The notes: generated by a model not told the origin, from the letters alone. A stretch of 64,000 nucleotides of DNA from an uncultured Prevotellaceae bacterium (GCA_900319385.1 ONOG01000005.1:1-64000); one strand, 5' to 3'; counted from the first letter of the stretch, positions 34,901 through 44,734 are shown. Translations and numbers: made by a program.

Positions 34901-37900
34901 CCTGCCAAGCGTTGGGGCGGCATGATGCGCAAGCTGGACTACAGCGACTTTGAGACTTCGAACGTCCAGTACATAGAATTCTGGATGCTCGACCCCTTCA
35001 TCTATACCAAAGACGACGCGAAATACGGCGGCGACTTCGTCATCAACCTCGGCGACGTGAGCGAAGACGTGCTCAAGGACGGCAAGAAGTTCTACGAAAG
35101 CGGCATGCCCGTCGGCGCCACACAGAACTACACCGAGACGGTGTGGGGACGTGTGCCCAACGAAAAGAGCGTCGTCTATTCCTTCTCGAACGAAAGCGGA
35201 GCACGCCAGCGTCAGGACATCGGTCTGAACGGACTGGCCGATGCCGACGAGCGGAGCTACGAAGTCTATAGCAACTACCTCAACGAAATCCGCGGCAAAC
35301 TGTCGCCCGAAGTCTATGACCGCTTCTACAACGACCCTGCAGGCGACGACTACCACTACTTCCGTGGTTCGGACTACGACGCGGCTGCCACCAGCATCCT
35401 CGACCGTTACAAGCGCATCAACGGCGTGGAAGGCAACTCGCCCAACTCCAGCGACAGCGGCGAAAGCTACTCGACAGCCTACAAGACCACGCCCGATGTC
35501 GAGGATGTGAACCAGGACTACACGATGAACGAGTACGAAAACTTCTTCCAGTACAACATCTCGATGCGTCCTGCCGACCTGCAAGTGGGCCGCAACTTCA
35601 TCGTCGATGAGCGTCGCTACAAGGCTCACCTGCGCAATGGCAAGGAGGAAGAAGCCACATGGTACCTGTTCCGCATCCCCGTCGATGCCTACACCGACAA
35701 GGTGGGCAGCATCGACGACTTCTCCAGCATACGCTTCATGCGCATGTACCTCACCAACTTCACCGAGCCCATCGTGCTGCGCTTCGCCAGCCTCGAACTC
35801 GTGCGCGGTGAGTGGCGAAACTACACGCAGACGCTCTACACCGGCGAGAAGCCCAGCGTGAGCGGAACCCTCCGCACCGCCTCGGTCAACATCGAGGAGA
35901 ACAACGACAAGACGCCTGTCAACTATGTGCTGCCACCCGGAATCAGCCGTATGACCGACCCCCAGCAGCCTCAGCTCACACAGGAGAACGAACGTGCCCT
36001 GTCGATGACGGTCGAACAGCTCGCCCCTGGCGACGCACGCGCCGTCTATAAGACCATGACCCTCGACCTGCGTCGCTACAAACACCTGCAGATGTTCATC
36101 CACGCCAATGCTCTCGAAGGCGACACCGAACTGCAGAACGACCAGATGAGCGTGTTCCTGCGCATGGGTAGCGACAACAAGAGCAACTACTACGAGTACG
36201 AGATTCCCCTCAAGCTCACCCCCGCCGGACGCTACGACACCTACACTGCACAGGGCCGCCAGGCCGTGTGGCCCAGCGAAAACATGCTCGACATAGACTT
36301 CAGCGTCTTTACCGACGTGAAGCATGAACGCAACAAGGCCCGCAGCCGCGGTCAGGCCACCTACACCCAGATGTTCAGCATCTACGACGGAGACCGCCCG
36401 TCGAACAAGATCAGCGTGATGGGTAACCCCTCGCTCGGCGAAATCAAGACCATGATGATCGGCGTGCGCAACAACAGCCGCCGGACGGGTTCGGTCGAGG
36501 TGTGGGTGAACGAACTGCGCATGCAGGACTATGTCAACGAAGGCGGTTGGGCTGCACAGGGCAACCTGAACGTACAGCTCTCCGACCTGGGCAACATCAA
36601 CCTCACCGGACACTTGGAGACGGCTGGTTTCGGCGGACTGGAACAGGGTGTGAATGAACGCCGCGACGACAACCTGTATGAATGGAGCATCACCACACAG
36701 TTCGAACTGGGAAAACTCTTCCCCGACAAATGGAAGATGCAACTGCCGCTGTACTATTCATACAGCTATCAGAAAATCTCGCCGAAGTACAACCCCTTCG
36801 ACACCGACATGCTGCTCAAGGACGCTCTCGACGAGCTGCAAGGGGCTGAACGCGACTCGCTACGCTCGCTCACCGAGACGGTGACCAAGAACAAGAACTT
36901 CTCGCTCTCCAACTGGAAGTCTAACTATGCGAGCCGCAAACCCATGCCTTACGACCCAGCAAACTTCACCATCGGCTATTCACACAGCAAACGCTACAAG
37001 GAGGGCGAGACCATCGTCTATGAGAACGAAGAGCAGTGGCGGGCGAACCTGAGCTACAACTACGCGCCTAAATACAAGACGTGGGAACCTTTCAAGAACC
37101 TGAAAGGCAAGTCGAAGTGGCTCGACATCATCAAGGCTCAGAACCTGAACTACCTGCCGCAGACGTTCGCCTTCAACACCGACATCACACGCTCCTACTA
37201 CGAACTGCAGGAACGCGACATCGATGCCGGCACCAAACTGCCTGTGCAGTTCTCCGAACAATTCCTCTGGAACCGCGAACTGTCCATCCGCTGGGACATC
37301 TTCAAGTCGCTCAAGCTGTCGTGGACCTCTGCCACACATGCCGAGATTGAGGAGCCGAAGAACATTCGCGCCATCAACAAAGACCTCTACCCCGACGACT
37401 ACTCCGCGTGGAAAGACTCGGTGAAGCACAGCCTCCTGCACTTCGGACGCCCCCTCACCTACAATTCCACCTTCAACGCCTCGTACCAGTTGCCGCTCAA
37501 CAAGATTCCAATCCTCGACTGGACCAACGCCGATGCTTCTTACAACTCGACCTACGGCTGGACCCGAGGCACAGAACTGGAAGACGGCACGTCGCTCGGG
37601 CACAAGGCCATCTCGCAGCGCACACTCAACATCAACGGAAAGCTGAACTTTGAGAACCTCTACAAGAAGTGGAAGTTCCTCGACGAGGCCAACCAACGAT
37701 TCTCAGGCAACTCACGCAAAACCGCCTCCACGACGTCGCGCAGCAATCCGCGCAACGCCACACAAAGAGCTGGCGACGCTGCCAAGAACAAGGCTGGCAA
37801 CGCACTGAAAGCCCAAGACGACGACAAGAAAAAGCAGAAAGGCTTCTCGCAGAAGATAACCCTCAACGACTCCACCGCCACAGAGGTGAAACACGGCCAG

Positions 37901-39586
37901 AACAGCCGCCGCATTGTCGTCCGTGCAAAGAATGAGCAAGGACGCACCTACCCCGTGAAGTTCAAGAAAGTCGATGAAAACACCATCCGCATCACCAACC
38001 GCGACACCGTGCCCATCGAAGTGTTCGTCACGGCGAAGCCCAAACTGGAAGACGCCGGATGGTACAAGACGGCACAGGTCGTGGCGCGCGGCCTGATGCT
38101 CATTCGCAATGCCAGCATCTCCTATCGCAACACCTATGCGCTCACGCTGCCAGGCTTCAAGACCGAAATCGGAGACTTCTTTGGCCAGAAACGTCTCGGC
38201 GGTATGCTCTCGCCTGGTCTCGACTTCGCTTTCGGTATGATTGACGACAGCTATGTGCAGAAGGCAGCCGACAACGGATGGCTCATCACCGACAACGAGA
38301 ACCTGACGGCCCAGGCCACCAGCAGTGCCATGGAAGACCTGCAGCTGCGCATGACGCTCGAACCCTTCCGCGACTTCAAGATCGACCTCAACGCCTCGCG
38401 CACCGTCAACAAGGCCAAGAGCATCGACTTTGCCCACGCCGGAATGCCTACCACCGAGAGCGGTAGCCTCAACATGACGGTCGTATCTATTGCCAGCGCC
38501 TTCGGCGGGTCCGGCAACATCAACGACAACTACCACTCCGCATCGTTCGACAAGTTTGTGCAAAACCTGCCCATCATTCAGCAGCGCATCGAGCAGCGCT
38601 ATGCGGGTGCCACCTATCCCACGACGGCGGAAAACGGTCTGGCAGGACAAGTGTACGACCCTGCCAACGGCGGTGTCAACCTCTACTCAGCCGACGTCAT
38701 GATTCCGGCATTCCTCGCCGCCTATTGTGGTGGCGACGCCGGCAGCTATTCGCTCGACATCTTCCCCACCCTCAAACGCTTGATGCCCAACTGGAAGATT
38801 ACCTACAGCGGACTGTCCAAGCTGCCGTGGTTTGCCAACCATTTCAAGTCGTTCAACATTAACCACGCCTACAAGTCCATCTTCACCATCGGTGCCTACA
38901 ATTCCTACACCAACTACATGTCGTCGATTGGAGGCATGGGCTTCATCAAGGACGTCACCACAGGCAATCCCGTCCCGTCGTCCATGTATAACGTCTCCAC
39001 GGTCAGCATCAACGAATCGTTCTCGCCGCTCATCGGTGTCGATATGACGTTCAACAGCGGACTTACCGCCAAGGCAGAGTTCAAGAAGACGCGCGTACTG
39101 AACCTCTCCATGACGTCTGTCGCGCTCACCGAGAACTTCTCCGACGACATCGTCATCGGCTTTGGCTACAAGATCAAGGACCTGAACCTGTTTGGCGCGA
39201 AGAACATTCAGAACCCCGACCGTGCGAAGAACAAGAAGAAGAACAGGAAAGGCAAGAAGGCTGCTGAGGAGGACGCGAAGACGAACACCTCGACGGGCAA
39301 CAGTCGCACCCGCGGCGGCGTCAGCCACGACCTGAACATCCGCGCCGACTTCTCCTACCGCATGCAGAATGCACTCAACCGCAACATCCAGACGCTTATT
39401 ACGACAGCCACCAACGGCTCGACAGCCTATAAGATATCGATCCAGGCCGACTACACCTTCTCGCGCCTGCTCACCCTGAGCGGATTCCTCGACTGGCAGA
39501 AGAATGTGCCCCTCGTCTCGGCCACCTCCTACCCGACGACGACTGCCGACTTCGGCATCTCGATGAAGTTCTCGCTCACGAGGTAA
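32000..39586 (+). CDS. sprA: Cell-surface protein SprA, type 9 secretion outer-membrane channel
   Basis: 2528 residues, the expected size. An N-terminal hydrophobic signal (to about residue 22) is followed by a Pro/Ala linker and the characteristic SprA repeats and giant barrel; recognisable stretches include YDEKSGLYKVGSKLGDNFLS near the start, NLNVQLSDLGNINLTGHLET in the middle and FGISMKFSLTR at the C-terminus. SprA is the gated 36-strand outer-membrane conduit for T9SS cargo and for gliding in Flavobacteria. The start is a TTG (32000-32002); a stop lies five codons upstream and no in-frame ATG occurs before about residue 130. No other T9SS core gene is in the window. Confidence 0.93.
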   Translation: MKRLKYQILFALFVVGGFAVAGNGLWLAEAPAEPVPAAAATTELATLATDAVVPAAPVEVAPPDTLPRRVKKTDYTRDDRPEDYAFDLDDPENLKTETGEYDEKSGLYKVGSKLGDNFLSAPYLMTPQEYGRWMERKQMDAYFKERNDSNFVHKGKSKFDFTNMKFDLGPAEKIFGPGGVQIKTQGSAEVKMGYTYKFTDNPSLSERNRTQTSFDFDEKINLSVNAKVGDKMDFNINYNTEATFDFDSKNLKLQYEGKEDEIVKLIEAGNISFPSNNSLVQGASTLFGIRTDLQFGKLKLQAVVSQKKSKSKSVSSRGGTQLTPYDIQAYDYDENRHFFLAQFFRDQYNKACSTLPTITSGVMIKRVEIWVTNNSGQTENTRNIVGFVDLAEKRKISNTEQWSPGTTDQPQNSSNTLYSSIVNEHAAARNMDQTSNELSFLSGGVDYEKVENARLLTSSEYKLNEYLGYVSLRQNLQSNQVLAIAYEYTYGGQTYQVGEFSADVKDGDKALIVKLLKNTSNSPKMGNWDLMMKNVYALQTNSVQREKFKMDIKYLSDTTGVNLSYIPEDPWKQTTLLKMMNLDRLDDNQKTNPNGKFDFIEGYTVDTQTGRIFFPVVEPFGDWLREKLGNDAIADKYCYDALYDSTKVIARQISEFNKFSLIGEYKGSSGSEIDLGVMNVPQGSVRVTAGGVELTEGTDYKVDYSLGKVSIINQSILDAGTNVNVSLESNEEYGMVRKTMLGLNWSYDFTKNFQLGGTFMRLTEKSLTSKVAMGSEPLNNTIWGLNLNWKTQSQWLTNLIDKIPLIDVSQPSSISLSAEVAQLIAGNAKDVQGNASYLDDFEQTKQGISVKEPEAWMLASTPFNLQYGNLSNDVKYGYNRSLLAWYKIDPLFTRRSSSLTPGHIKGDLDQLSNHYVREVYVREVYPNKDTNQGESNTLDVLNLAYYPSERGPYNLDPDITSEGLLNDPAKRWGGMMRKLDYSDFETSNVQYIEFWMLDPFIYTKDDAKYGGDFVINLGDVSEDVLKDGKKFYESGMPVGATQNYTETVWGRVPNEKSVVYSFSNESGARQRQDIGLNGLADADERSYEVYSNYLNEIRGKLSPEVYDRFYNDPAGDDYHYFRGSDYDAAATSILDRYKRINGVEGNSPNSSDSGESYSTAYKTTPDVEDVNQDYTMNEYENFFQYNISMRPADLQVGRNFIVDERRYKAHLRNGKEEEATWYLFRIPVDAYTDKVGSIDDFSSIRFMRMYLTNFTEPIVLRFASLELVRGEWRNYTQTLYTGEKPSVSGTLRTASVNIEENNDKTPVNYVLPPGISRMTDPQQPQLTQENERALSMTVEQLAPGDARAVYKTMTLDLRRYKHLQMFIHANALEGDTELQNDQMSVFLRMGSDNKSNYYEYEIPLKLTPAGRYDTYTAQGRQAVWPSENMLDIDFSVFTDVKHERNKARSRGQATYTQMFSIYDGDRPSNKISVMGNPSLGEIKTMMIGVRNNSRRTGSVEVWVNELRMQDYVNEGGWAAQGNLNVQLSDLGNINLTGHLETAGFGGLEQGVNERRDDNLYEWSITTQFELGKLFPDKWKMQLPLYYSYSYQKISPKYNPFDTDMLLKDALDELQGAERDSLRSLTETVTKNKNFSLSNWKSNYASRKPMPYDPANFTIGYSHSKRYKEGETIVYENEEQWRANLSYNYAPKYKTWEPFKNLKGKSKWLDIIKAQNLNYLPQTFAFNTDITRSYYELQERDIDAGTKLPVQFSEQFLWNRELSIRWDIFKSLKLSWTSATHAEIEEPKNIRAINKDLYPDDYSAWKDSVKHSLLHFGRPLTYNSTFNASYQLPLNKIPILDWTNADASYNSTYGWTRGTELEDGTSLGHKAISQRTLNINGKLNFENLYKKWKFLDEANQRFSGNSRKTASTTSRSNPRNATQRAGDAAKNKAGNALKAQDDDKKKQKGFSQKITLNDSTATEVKHGQNSRRIVVRAKNEQGRTYPVKFKKVDENTIRITNRDTVPIEVFVTAKPKLEDAGWYKTAQVVARGLMLIRNASISYRNTYALTLPGFKTEIGDFFGQKRLGGMLSPGLDFAFGMIDDSYVQKAADNGWLITDNENLTAQATSSAMEDLQLRMTLEPFRDFKIDLNASRTVNKAKSIDFAHAGMPTTESGSLNMTVVSIASAFGGSGNINDNYHSASFDKFVQNLPIIQQRIEQRYAGATYPTTAENGLAGQVYDPANGGVNLYSADVMIPAFLAAYCGGDAGSYSLDIFPTLKRLMPNWKITYSGLSKLPWFANHFKSFNINHAYKSIFTIGAYNSYTNYMSSIGGMGFIKDVTTGNPVPSSMYNVSTVSINESFSPLIGVDMTFNSGLTAKAEFKKTRVLNLSMTSVALTENFSDDIVIGFGYKIKDLNLFGAKNIQNPDRAKNKKKNRKGKKAAEEDAKTNTSTGNSRTRGGVSHDLNIRADFSYRMQNALNRNIQTLITTATNGSTAYKISIQADYTFSRLLTLSGFLDWQKNVPLVSATSYPTTTADFGISMKFSLTR

Positions 39587-39595
39587 TCATCTATC

Positions 39596-40279
39596 ATGCA
39601 GACAGCACAGCTACGAACGCTCTTTGCACAACGCGACTGGCAGTCACTGACAGCCAGCCTCGGCCGCCTGACCAACGCCGAGTTCAGACAGGCCGAACGC
39701 TTGGTGCGCGACGAACTCATGCTGACTTTGCCCAACGACGACTTCTGGACGGCCTACCTATACCTTATTATATATAGGCGCCAGGCATTCCTCTCCTGCA
39801 TCCGAGCCATCCGCACCTTGGCCACGGCACGTTCGCTCAGCTTCGAGACAGAAGCCGCGAGACAGGTAGCCCAAGAATTGGACGAAGTCAACGCGCTGAA
39901 AGTCATCGACATGGCGCTGCCCCTGCTACAGACCAAGGAACAGATCAGCGGCATCTTCCGCCTGTTCAACATCGACGACGAGCAAAAGAAAGTGTCGTTG
40001 CTCATCCGCATCGACACACCGCTGGCCTACTATATGCTGTTCCGAACCCTCTGCCATCTGCCCGACAACCATGCGCTGGCCTTGCGTTGCTACCGCTTCA
40101 TCCTGCGACGGCAGAACGATAGTGCTTTCAACATGTGCTCCATCCTGCGCAGCTATTTCGGTCTGACCGAGGCCCAGGAACAGCTCTCCCTCCGCATCGA
40201 GCCCTACGAACTCTCCTACCTCGACCGTTCCTACGACCGCTTTGTCCATGTACTCAACGGCAAGCGTCCGCGTCTCTGA
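39596..40279 (+). CDS. Hypothetical helical protein
   Basis: 227 residues, no signal peptide or membrane helix, predicted mostly helical with Leu/Arg/Gln-rich segments (LRTLFAQRDWQSLTASLGRL; ARQVAQELDEVNALKVIDM). I do not recognise a family. It begins 9 bases after sprA and 28 bases before the S8 protease gene, so it is probably in the same transcript. Cytoplasmic by default. Normal codon use for the region supports it as a real gene. Confidence 0.75.
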   Translation: MQTAQLRTLFAQRDWQSLTASLGRLTNAEFRQAERLVRDELMLTLPNDDFWTAYLYLIIYRRQAFLSCIRAIRTLATARSLSFETEAARQVAQELDEVNALKVIDMALPLLQTKEQISGIFRLFNIDDEQKKVSLLIRIDTPLAYYMLFRTLCHLPDNHALALRCYRFILRRQNDSAFNMCSILRSYFGLTEAQEQLSLRIEPYELSYLDRSYDRFVHVLNGKRPRL

Positions 40280-40307
40280 CCACATTACCAACATAACTAC
40301 ATCAACA

Positions 40308-41858
40308 ATGAAACACCTCATCACCCTCCTGGTCCTCTGCGCAGCAAGCGTTTCGCAGCCCATCCAGGCACAAGAAGCCAACGGCTTCACCCCCACCTAC
40401 AAGTATCGCATCCAGCTCACGGACAAGAAGCACAACCCCTTCTCGCTTCGTCATCCTGAGCAGTTCCTCTCGCAGAAGAGCATCGACCGCCGGCGTCGCC
40501 AGCACCTCAAGCTGACCAAGACCGACCTGCCCGTCACGCCCCAGTATGTCGAACAAATCAAGGCCACGGGCGTTGCCATCTGCTCCACCTCGAAGTGGAA
40601 CAACACCGTCCTCGTCGAGACGTCCGACACACTGCTCATCCCGCGCATCGAAGCCCTGCCCTTCGTCAGCGGAGCCCGCAAGGTAGCCACCTACAGTCGG
40701 CCACGCCGCAAGAACACAGCCGACCGCCACGCCCTCATCCGTCCGGCAGAAGCAGAGCAGCAGCCGACCACCCTTAGCGTCCGAGAAGACCGCACCGAGA
40801 CCGTACGCGAAATGTTCAAGCAGACCCACCCCAACGCATCGGCCGACAGCATCGAGATTGCCGTCCGCTTCTTTGCCGACACCTTCATGTCGCAGATGCG
40901 CATAGACGACCAGACAGAAGACGACGAAGTGGCTGCCGCCGAAGAGAAACCCTACAACCACTACGGCGAAGCCGCCACGCAGGCCGAGCAGCTGAACGTG
41001 CCCGCCCTGCACAACCGCGGCTACCGTGGCCATGGCATGACCATCGCCATCATCGACGGCGGATTCTACAATGCCGACATCATCCCCATGCTGCAGAACA
41101 CACGCATCCTCGGCACCCGCGACTTCGTCGAACCAGGCAACGATGTCTATGGCGAAGAGAGCCACGGCATGATGGTGCTCTCCTGCATCGCCACCAACAC
41201 ACCTGGCACGTTCGTCGGCACCGCACCCGAAGCCTCATTCTGGCTTCTGCGCAGCGAAGACGGCGACACAGAACAGCCTGTCGAAGAGGACAACTGGGCT
41301 GCCGCTGTCGAATTTGCCGACAGCGTCGGTGCCGATGTGGTCAACACTTCGCTCGGCTACTCGAAATACAACGATCCCGCCGACAAGATCAAATACTACG
41401 AATTGGACGGCCACACCTGCCTTGCCTCCAACAGCGCTTCGATGATGGCATCGAAGGGCATGGTGCTCTGCAACAGCGCCGGCAACGAAGGAGACAACCA
41501 GTGGAAACTCATCAGCGTGCCTGCCGATGCCGACGACGTGCTGACCGTCGGTGCCCTCACTTCCGAAGGCAACAACACCGACTTCTCGTCGCTCGGCAAC
41601 ACGGCCGACGGCCGCATCAAGCCCGATGTGATGGCCATGGGACAGTCGTGCACCGTCCTCTCCACCCGTGGCACCCTCACCCACGCCCACGGCACCTCGT
41701 TCGCCTCGCCCATCATGTGCGGCGCCGTCACCTGCTACTGGCAGGCCAACCCCAGCCTCACAGCCCTCGAGGTAGTAAAGGCCGTCCGTGCCCTCGGCGA
41801 CCGCTACGAGCATCCCGACAACGTCTATGGCTACGGAACGCCCGACTTCAGCAAATAG
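40308..41858 (+). CDS. Exported subtilisin-like serine protease (S8)
   Basis: 516 residues from the ATG giving MKHLITLLVLCAASVSQPI, a signal peptide. An N-terminal propeptide-like region to about 190 is followed by the S8 domain: catalytic Asp in AIIDGGFYN, His in EESHGMMVLS, Asn in NSAGNEGDN and Ser in GTSFASPIMCG. Similar exported subtilases are encoded beside sprA in other Bacteroidales, but a functional link is inference. The 3' end overlaps the xseA start by 32 bases. There is no C-terminal T9SS domain visible. Confidence 0.92.
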   Translation: MKHLITLLVLCAASVSQPIQAQEANGFTPTYKYRIQLTDKKHNPFSLRHPEQFLSQKSIDRRRRQHLKLTKTDLPVTPQYVEQIKATGVAICSTSKWNNTVLVETSDTLLIPRIEALPFVSGARKVATYSRPRRKNTADRHALIRPAEAEQQPTTLSVREDRTETVREMFKQTHPNASADSIEIAVRFFADTFMSQMRIDDQTEDDEVAAAEEKPYNHYGEAATQAEQLNVPALHNRGYRGHGMTIAIIDGGFYNADIIPMLQNTRILGTRDFVEPGNDVYGEESHGMMVLSCIATNTPGTFVGTAPEASFWLLRSEDGDTEQPVEEDNWAAAVEFADSVGADVVNTSLGYSKYNDPADKIKYYELDGHTCLASNSASMMASKGMVLCNSAGNEGDNQWKLISVPADADDVLTVGALTSEGNNTDFSSLGNTADGRIKPDVMAMGQSCTVLSTRGTLTHAHGTSFASPIMCGAVTCYWQANPSLTALEVVKAVRALGDRYEHPDNVYGYGTPDFSK

Positions 41859-43083
41859 CCTGAGCCTCTACGAGCTCAACGCACACGTCCGCGGACTCAT
41901 CGAGACACAACTCGATGAGCCCGTGTGGCTACGTGCCGAGCTGTCCGAAGCCCGCGAAAACCGCGGCCACTGCTACGTCGAGTTCATCCAGAAGGCCGAC
42001 GACGGCAACAGCATCCTCGCCCGTGCCCGCGGCCAGGTCTGGGCCAACACCTGGGCACTGCTCCGTCCCCATTTCGAGCGTGCGACCGGCCAGCGACTCT
42101 CGGCCGGCATGCAAGTGCTGGTCAAGGTGCGCCCCACCTTCCACGAAGTCTATGGCTACAGCCTCAACGTCGTCGATATCGACCCCACCTACACCCTCGG
42201 CGACCTGGCCCGACGCCGGCAGGAGATTCTCCGCACGCTGGAGCAGCAAGGCGTGCTCCACATGAACCAGGAGCTCCCCCTGCCCCGACTCCTGCAGCGC
42301 ATCGCCGTCGTCTCCGCAGCCTCGGCTGCCGGCTATCAGGACTTCTGCAACCAACTGTCGGACAACACCTACGGCCTCGCCTTCCACACACAGCTCTTTC
42401 CTGCCGTCATGCAAGGCGACCAGGTCGAGCCGAGCGTCATCCGTGCCCTCGACACCATTGCCGCGCAGTCCGACCACTGGGACTGCGTGGTCATCATCCG
42501 TGGCGGTGGCGCAGCCGCCGACCTCAACGGCTTCGACACCCTGGCACTGGCCGAAAACGTGGCGCAGTTCCCCCTGCCCATCATCACCGGTATCGGGCAC
42601 GAACGCGACGACACGGTCATCGACCTCGTGAGCCATACCCGCGTGAAGACCCCCACCGCCGCCGCCGAGTTCCTCATCCAGCACCAACTGGGCGAGCTCC
42701 ACACCCTCAACGACCTGGCCGAACGCCTCACGCGACGCGCCACCGAACGCCTGCTGGCCGAGCAGCTCCGCTTCGAACGCCTGGCACAGCAGCTGCCCAC
42801 CCTCTTCGCCCTGCGCAGCACTCGCGAGCAGCAGCGCATGCAGCTGCTCCTGCAACGTGCCCAACACGCCGCCGCCACCCTGCTCACCCATCAGCAGCAC
42901 CGGCTGGCACTCGCCGAAGCCAAACTCAAGGCCGCCCAGCCCGAACACATACTCCGCCTCGGGTTCAGCATCACCCGCGCCGACGGCCATGCCCTCACCG
43001 ATGCCTCGCAGGTGGCAGCCGGAACCACCCTCACCACCACCCTGCTCCACGGCACACTCACCTCCACCACCCTCAATCCCTGA
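41827..43083 (+). CDS. xseA: Exodeoxyribonuclease VII large subunit
   Basis: 418 residues. N-terminal OB fold (SLYELNAHVRGLIETQLDEP ... VWLRAELSEARENRGHCYVE), then the catalytic domain with RGGGAAADLNGFD, ITGIGHERDDTVIDLV and KTPTAAAEFLIQ, and a C-terminal coiled-coil. With XseB it degrades single-stranded DNA. The start ATG 41827 lies inside the 3' end of the protease gene in another frame; a longer frame from 41788 exists but adds only Ser/Thr residues. xseB follows after 6 bases. Confidence 0.94.
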   Translation: MATERPTSANSLSLYELNAHVRGLIETQLDEPVWLRAELSEARENRGHCYVEFIQKADDGNSILARARGQVWANTWALLRPHFERATGQRLSAGMQVLVKVRPTFHEVYGYSLNVVDIDPTYTLGDLARRRQEILRTLEQQGVLHMNQELPLPRLLQRIAVVSAASAAGYQDFCNQLSDNTYGLAFHTQLFPAVMQGDQVEPSVIRALDTIAAQSDHWDCVVIIRGGGAAADLNGFDTLALAENVAQFPLPIITGIGHERDDTVIDLVSHTRVKTPTAAAEFLIQHQLGELHTLNDLAERLTRRATERLLAEQLRFERLAQQLPTLFALRSTREQQRMQLLLQRAQHAAATLLTHQQHRLALAEAKLKAAQPEHILRLGFSITRADGHALTDASQVAAGTTLTTTLLHGTLTSTTLNP

Positions 43084-43089
43084 CCACCC

Positions 43090-43296
43090 ATGACCAAACA
43101 ACCCACCTACACCGAAGCCATGACGCGCCTCGAAACCATCGTCCGCCAAATCGAGAGCGGCGAAATGGACATCGACTCCCTCACCACACAGCTCAAGGAA
43201 GCCAAACAACTCGTCGCACTCTGCCGCCAACGACTCACCACCATCGACGAAGAAGTGAAGAAAGTGCTCGACGACGGCGCAGAGTCAAAAAAATGA
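43090..43296 (+). CDS. xseB: Exodeoxyribonuclease VII small subunit
   Basis: 68 residues, two helices with the family pattern YTEAMTRLETIVRQIESGEM then DSLTTQLKEAKQLVALCRQR, matching XseB. Several copies coat the coiled-coil of XseA. Length and adjacency to xseA agree with the usual operon. Confidence 0.93.
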   Translation: MTKQPTYTEAMTRLETIVRQIESGEMDIDSLTTQLKEAKQLVALCRQRLTTIDEEVKKVLDDGAESKK

Positions 43297-43334
43297 AAAC
43301 AAATGTGAAAGAAACCTAAAAGGCACTACACCCT

Positions 43335-43366
43335 TTTGGCTGGACCAAATATTTTTCGTACCTTTG
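43335..43366 (+). promoter_or_regulatory. Promoter of ndk
   Basis: TTTG (43335-43338), 20 bases, TACCTTTG (43359-43366). Full match to the Bacteroidota consensus; start near 43373, 36 bases before the ATG. Confidence 0.75.
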
Positions 43367-43408
43367 CCACCGAAAATGTAATTTCGTCAACCATACAGCA
43401 TTACACAC

Positions 43409-43870
43409 ATGGAGAAAACGCTCGTCATTCTGAAACCTTGCGCAGTACAGCGCGCCATCGTCGGACAAGTGACTGCCCGCTTTGAGCGCAAGGGACTCCG
43501 TCTGGCAGGCATGAAGATGATGCAACTCACCGACGAAATCCTCAACGAGCACTACGCCCACCTCGCCTCCAAACCCTTCTTCCAGCGCATTAAAAACTCG
43601 ATGATGGCAGCGCCCGTCATCTGCTGTTGCTATGAAGGCGTCGATGCAGTCGAGACCGTACGCTCCATGACAGGCTCGACCAACGCCCGCAAGGCCGCAC
43701 CCGGCACCATACGCGGCGACTTTGGCATGTCGTTCCAGGAGAACATCATCCACACCAGCGACTCGCCCGAAAATGCAGTCGTCGAACTGGCACGCTTCTT
43801 CCGTCCCGAAGAAATCTTCGACTACAACCAAGCGCCCTTCCAGTTCCTCTACGCCAACGACGAATACTAA
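43409..43870 (+). CDS. ndk: Nucleoside-diphosphate kinase
   Basis: 153 residues. Starts MEKTLVILKPCAVQRAIVGQ (the family lysine of the KP motif) and carries the catalytic His in NIIHTSDSPENA near residue 113. It transfers phosphate from ATP to other nucleoside diphosphates by a phospho-His intermediate. The canonical NVIHGSDS has Thr in place of Gly here, as in several Bacteroidales. Own promoter; the M23 peptidase gene follows after 49 bases. Confidence 0.95.
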   Translation: MEKTLVILKPCAVQRAIVGQVTARFERKGLRLAGMKMMQLTDEILNEHYAHLASKPFFQRIKNSMMAAPVICCCYEGVDAVETVRSMTGSTNARKAAPGTIRGDFGMSFQENIIHTSDSPENAVVELARFFRPEEIFDYNQAPFQFLYANDEY

Positions 43871-43919
43871 ACCCCGTCCAGTATGCTGCGACCGCGTCGC
43901 AGCCCAAAAATAACTTTTT

Positions 43920-44630
43920 ATGACACTTAAAAACATCAAAAAGACCCTCGGAGTACTACTCCTTACAACCATTTCAGTAAGCGCAACCGCACAAGACCTC
44001 ATCGCACGACAGGCCCCCATCGACCGTCGACTCAAAGACGTGAACGTGAAGCTCGGCGACACTTTTTCCTCTACCAACGCCGACCTCAACGACCCCGCAG
44101 CCAACATCTACACCACCTGGGTGAACAAAGGACACAAGAATGCCCCCGGCTACGCAGCCGCCGGCACACGCATCGACCTGCGCGGATTTGCCATGCCCAC
44201 ACCCTCGCGCAAGATCAACTCACCCTTCGGCCCCCGCTGGGGACGCACCCACGAAGGACTTGACATAAAAGTCTATATCGGTGACACCATCCGCTCGGCC
44301 TTCGACGGCAAAGTACGCGTCGTCGATTTCAACGCCAACGGCTACGGATACTACGTCGTCATCCGTCACCCCAACGGACTCGAAACCCTCTACGGCCACA
44401 TGTCGAAGCAGCTCGTCAAGAACGACCAAATCGTACGCGCCGGACAACCCATCGGCCTCGGTGGCAACACCGGACGCTCCACCGGTTCTCACCTCCACTT
44501 CGAGACCCGACTCTGCGGCCAGCCCATCAACCCCGCCCTCATGTTCGACTTCGTACATCAGGACGTGACAGGTGACTTCTTCACCACCACACGCGCCTAC
44601 GGCGACCAGAGCACAGCCCACCGCAAGTAA
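43920..44630 (+). CDS. M23-family peptidase (LytM domain), exported
   Basis: 236 residues. Signal peptide to about residue 25 (VSATAQ), then a short helical linker and the LytM domain: first zinc motif RTHEGLDIKV (His and Asp, near 103-112) and GSHLHFETR near 190. The domain cuts peptide bridges of peptidoglycan or acts as an activator. A strong terminator follows at 44665. The gene is probably transcribed with ndk. Confidence 0.92.
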   Translation: MTLKNIKKTLGVLLLTTISVSATAQDLIARQAPIDRRLKDVNVKLGDTFSSTNADLNDPAANIYTTWVNKGHKNAPGYAAAGTRIDLRGFAMPTPSRKINSPFGPRWGRTHEGLDIKVYIGDTIRSAFDGKVRVVDFNANGYGYYVVIRHPNGLETLYGHMSKQLVKNDQIVRAGQPIGLGGNTGRSTGSHLHFETRLCGQPINPALMFDFVHQDVTGDFFTTTRAYGDQSTAHRK

Positions 44631-44664
44631 GCGCGGTCAACCCTACTACGAAATGCAGCACAAG

Positions 44665-44697
44665 AGTCCGTCAATCGCAAATGGCGGACTTTTTTTT
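44665..44697 (+). terminator. Terminator after the M23 peptidase gene
   Basis: AGTCCGTC (44665-44672) pairs with GGCGGACT (44683-44690), one G-U, followed by seven T. Lies 37 bases before the start of the HTH-like membrane protein at 44735. Confidence 0.75.
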
Positions 44698-44734
44698 GAA
44701 AGACACAAAGATTACTGACATCCAACGGCCGACC

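Noticed and set aside
31757..36742. Long minus-strand frames opposite sprA
   Set aside because: Shadows of sprA codon bias; tamB and sprA frames are supported by family motifs, these are not.
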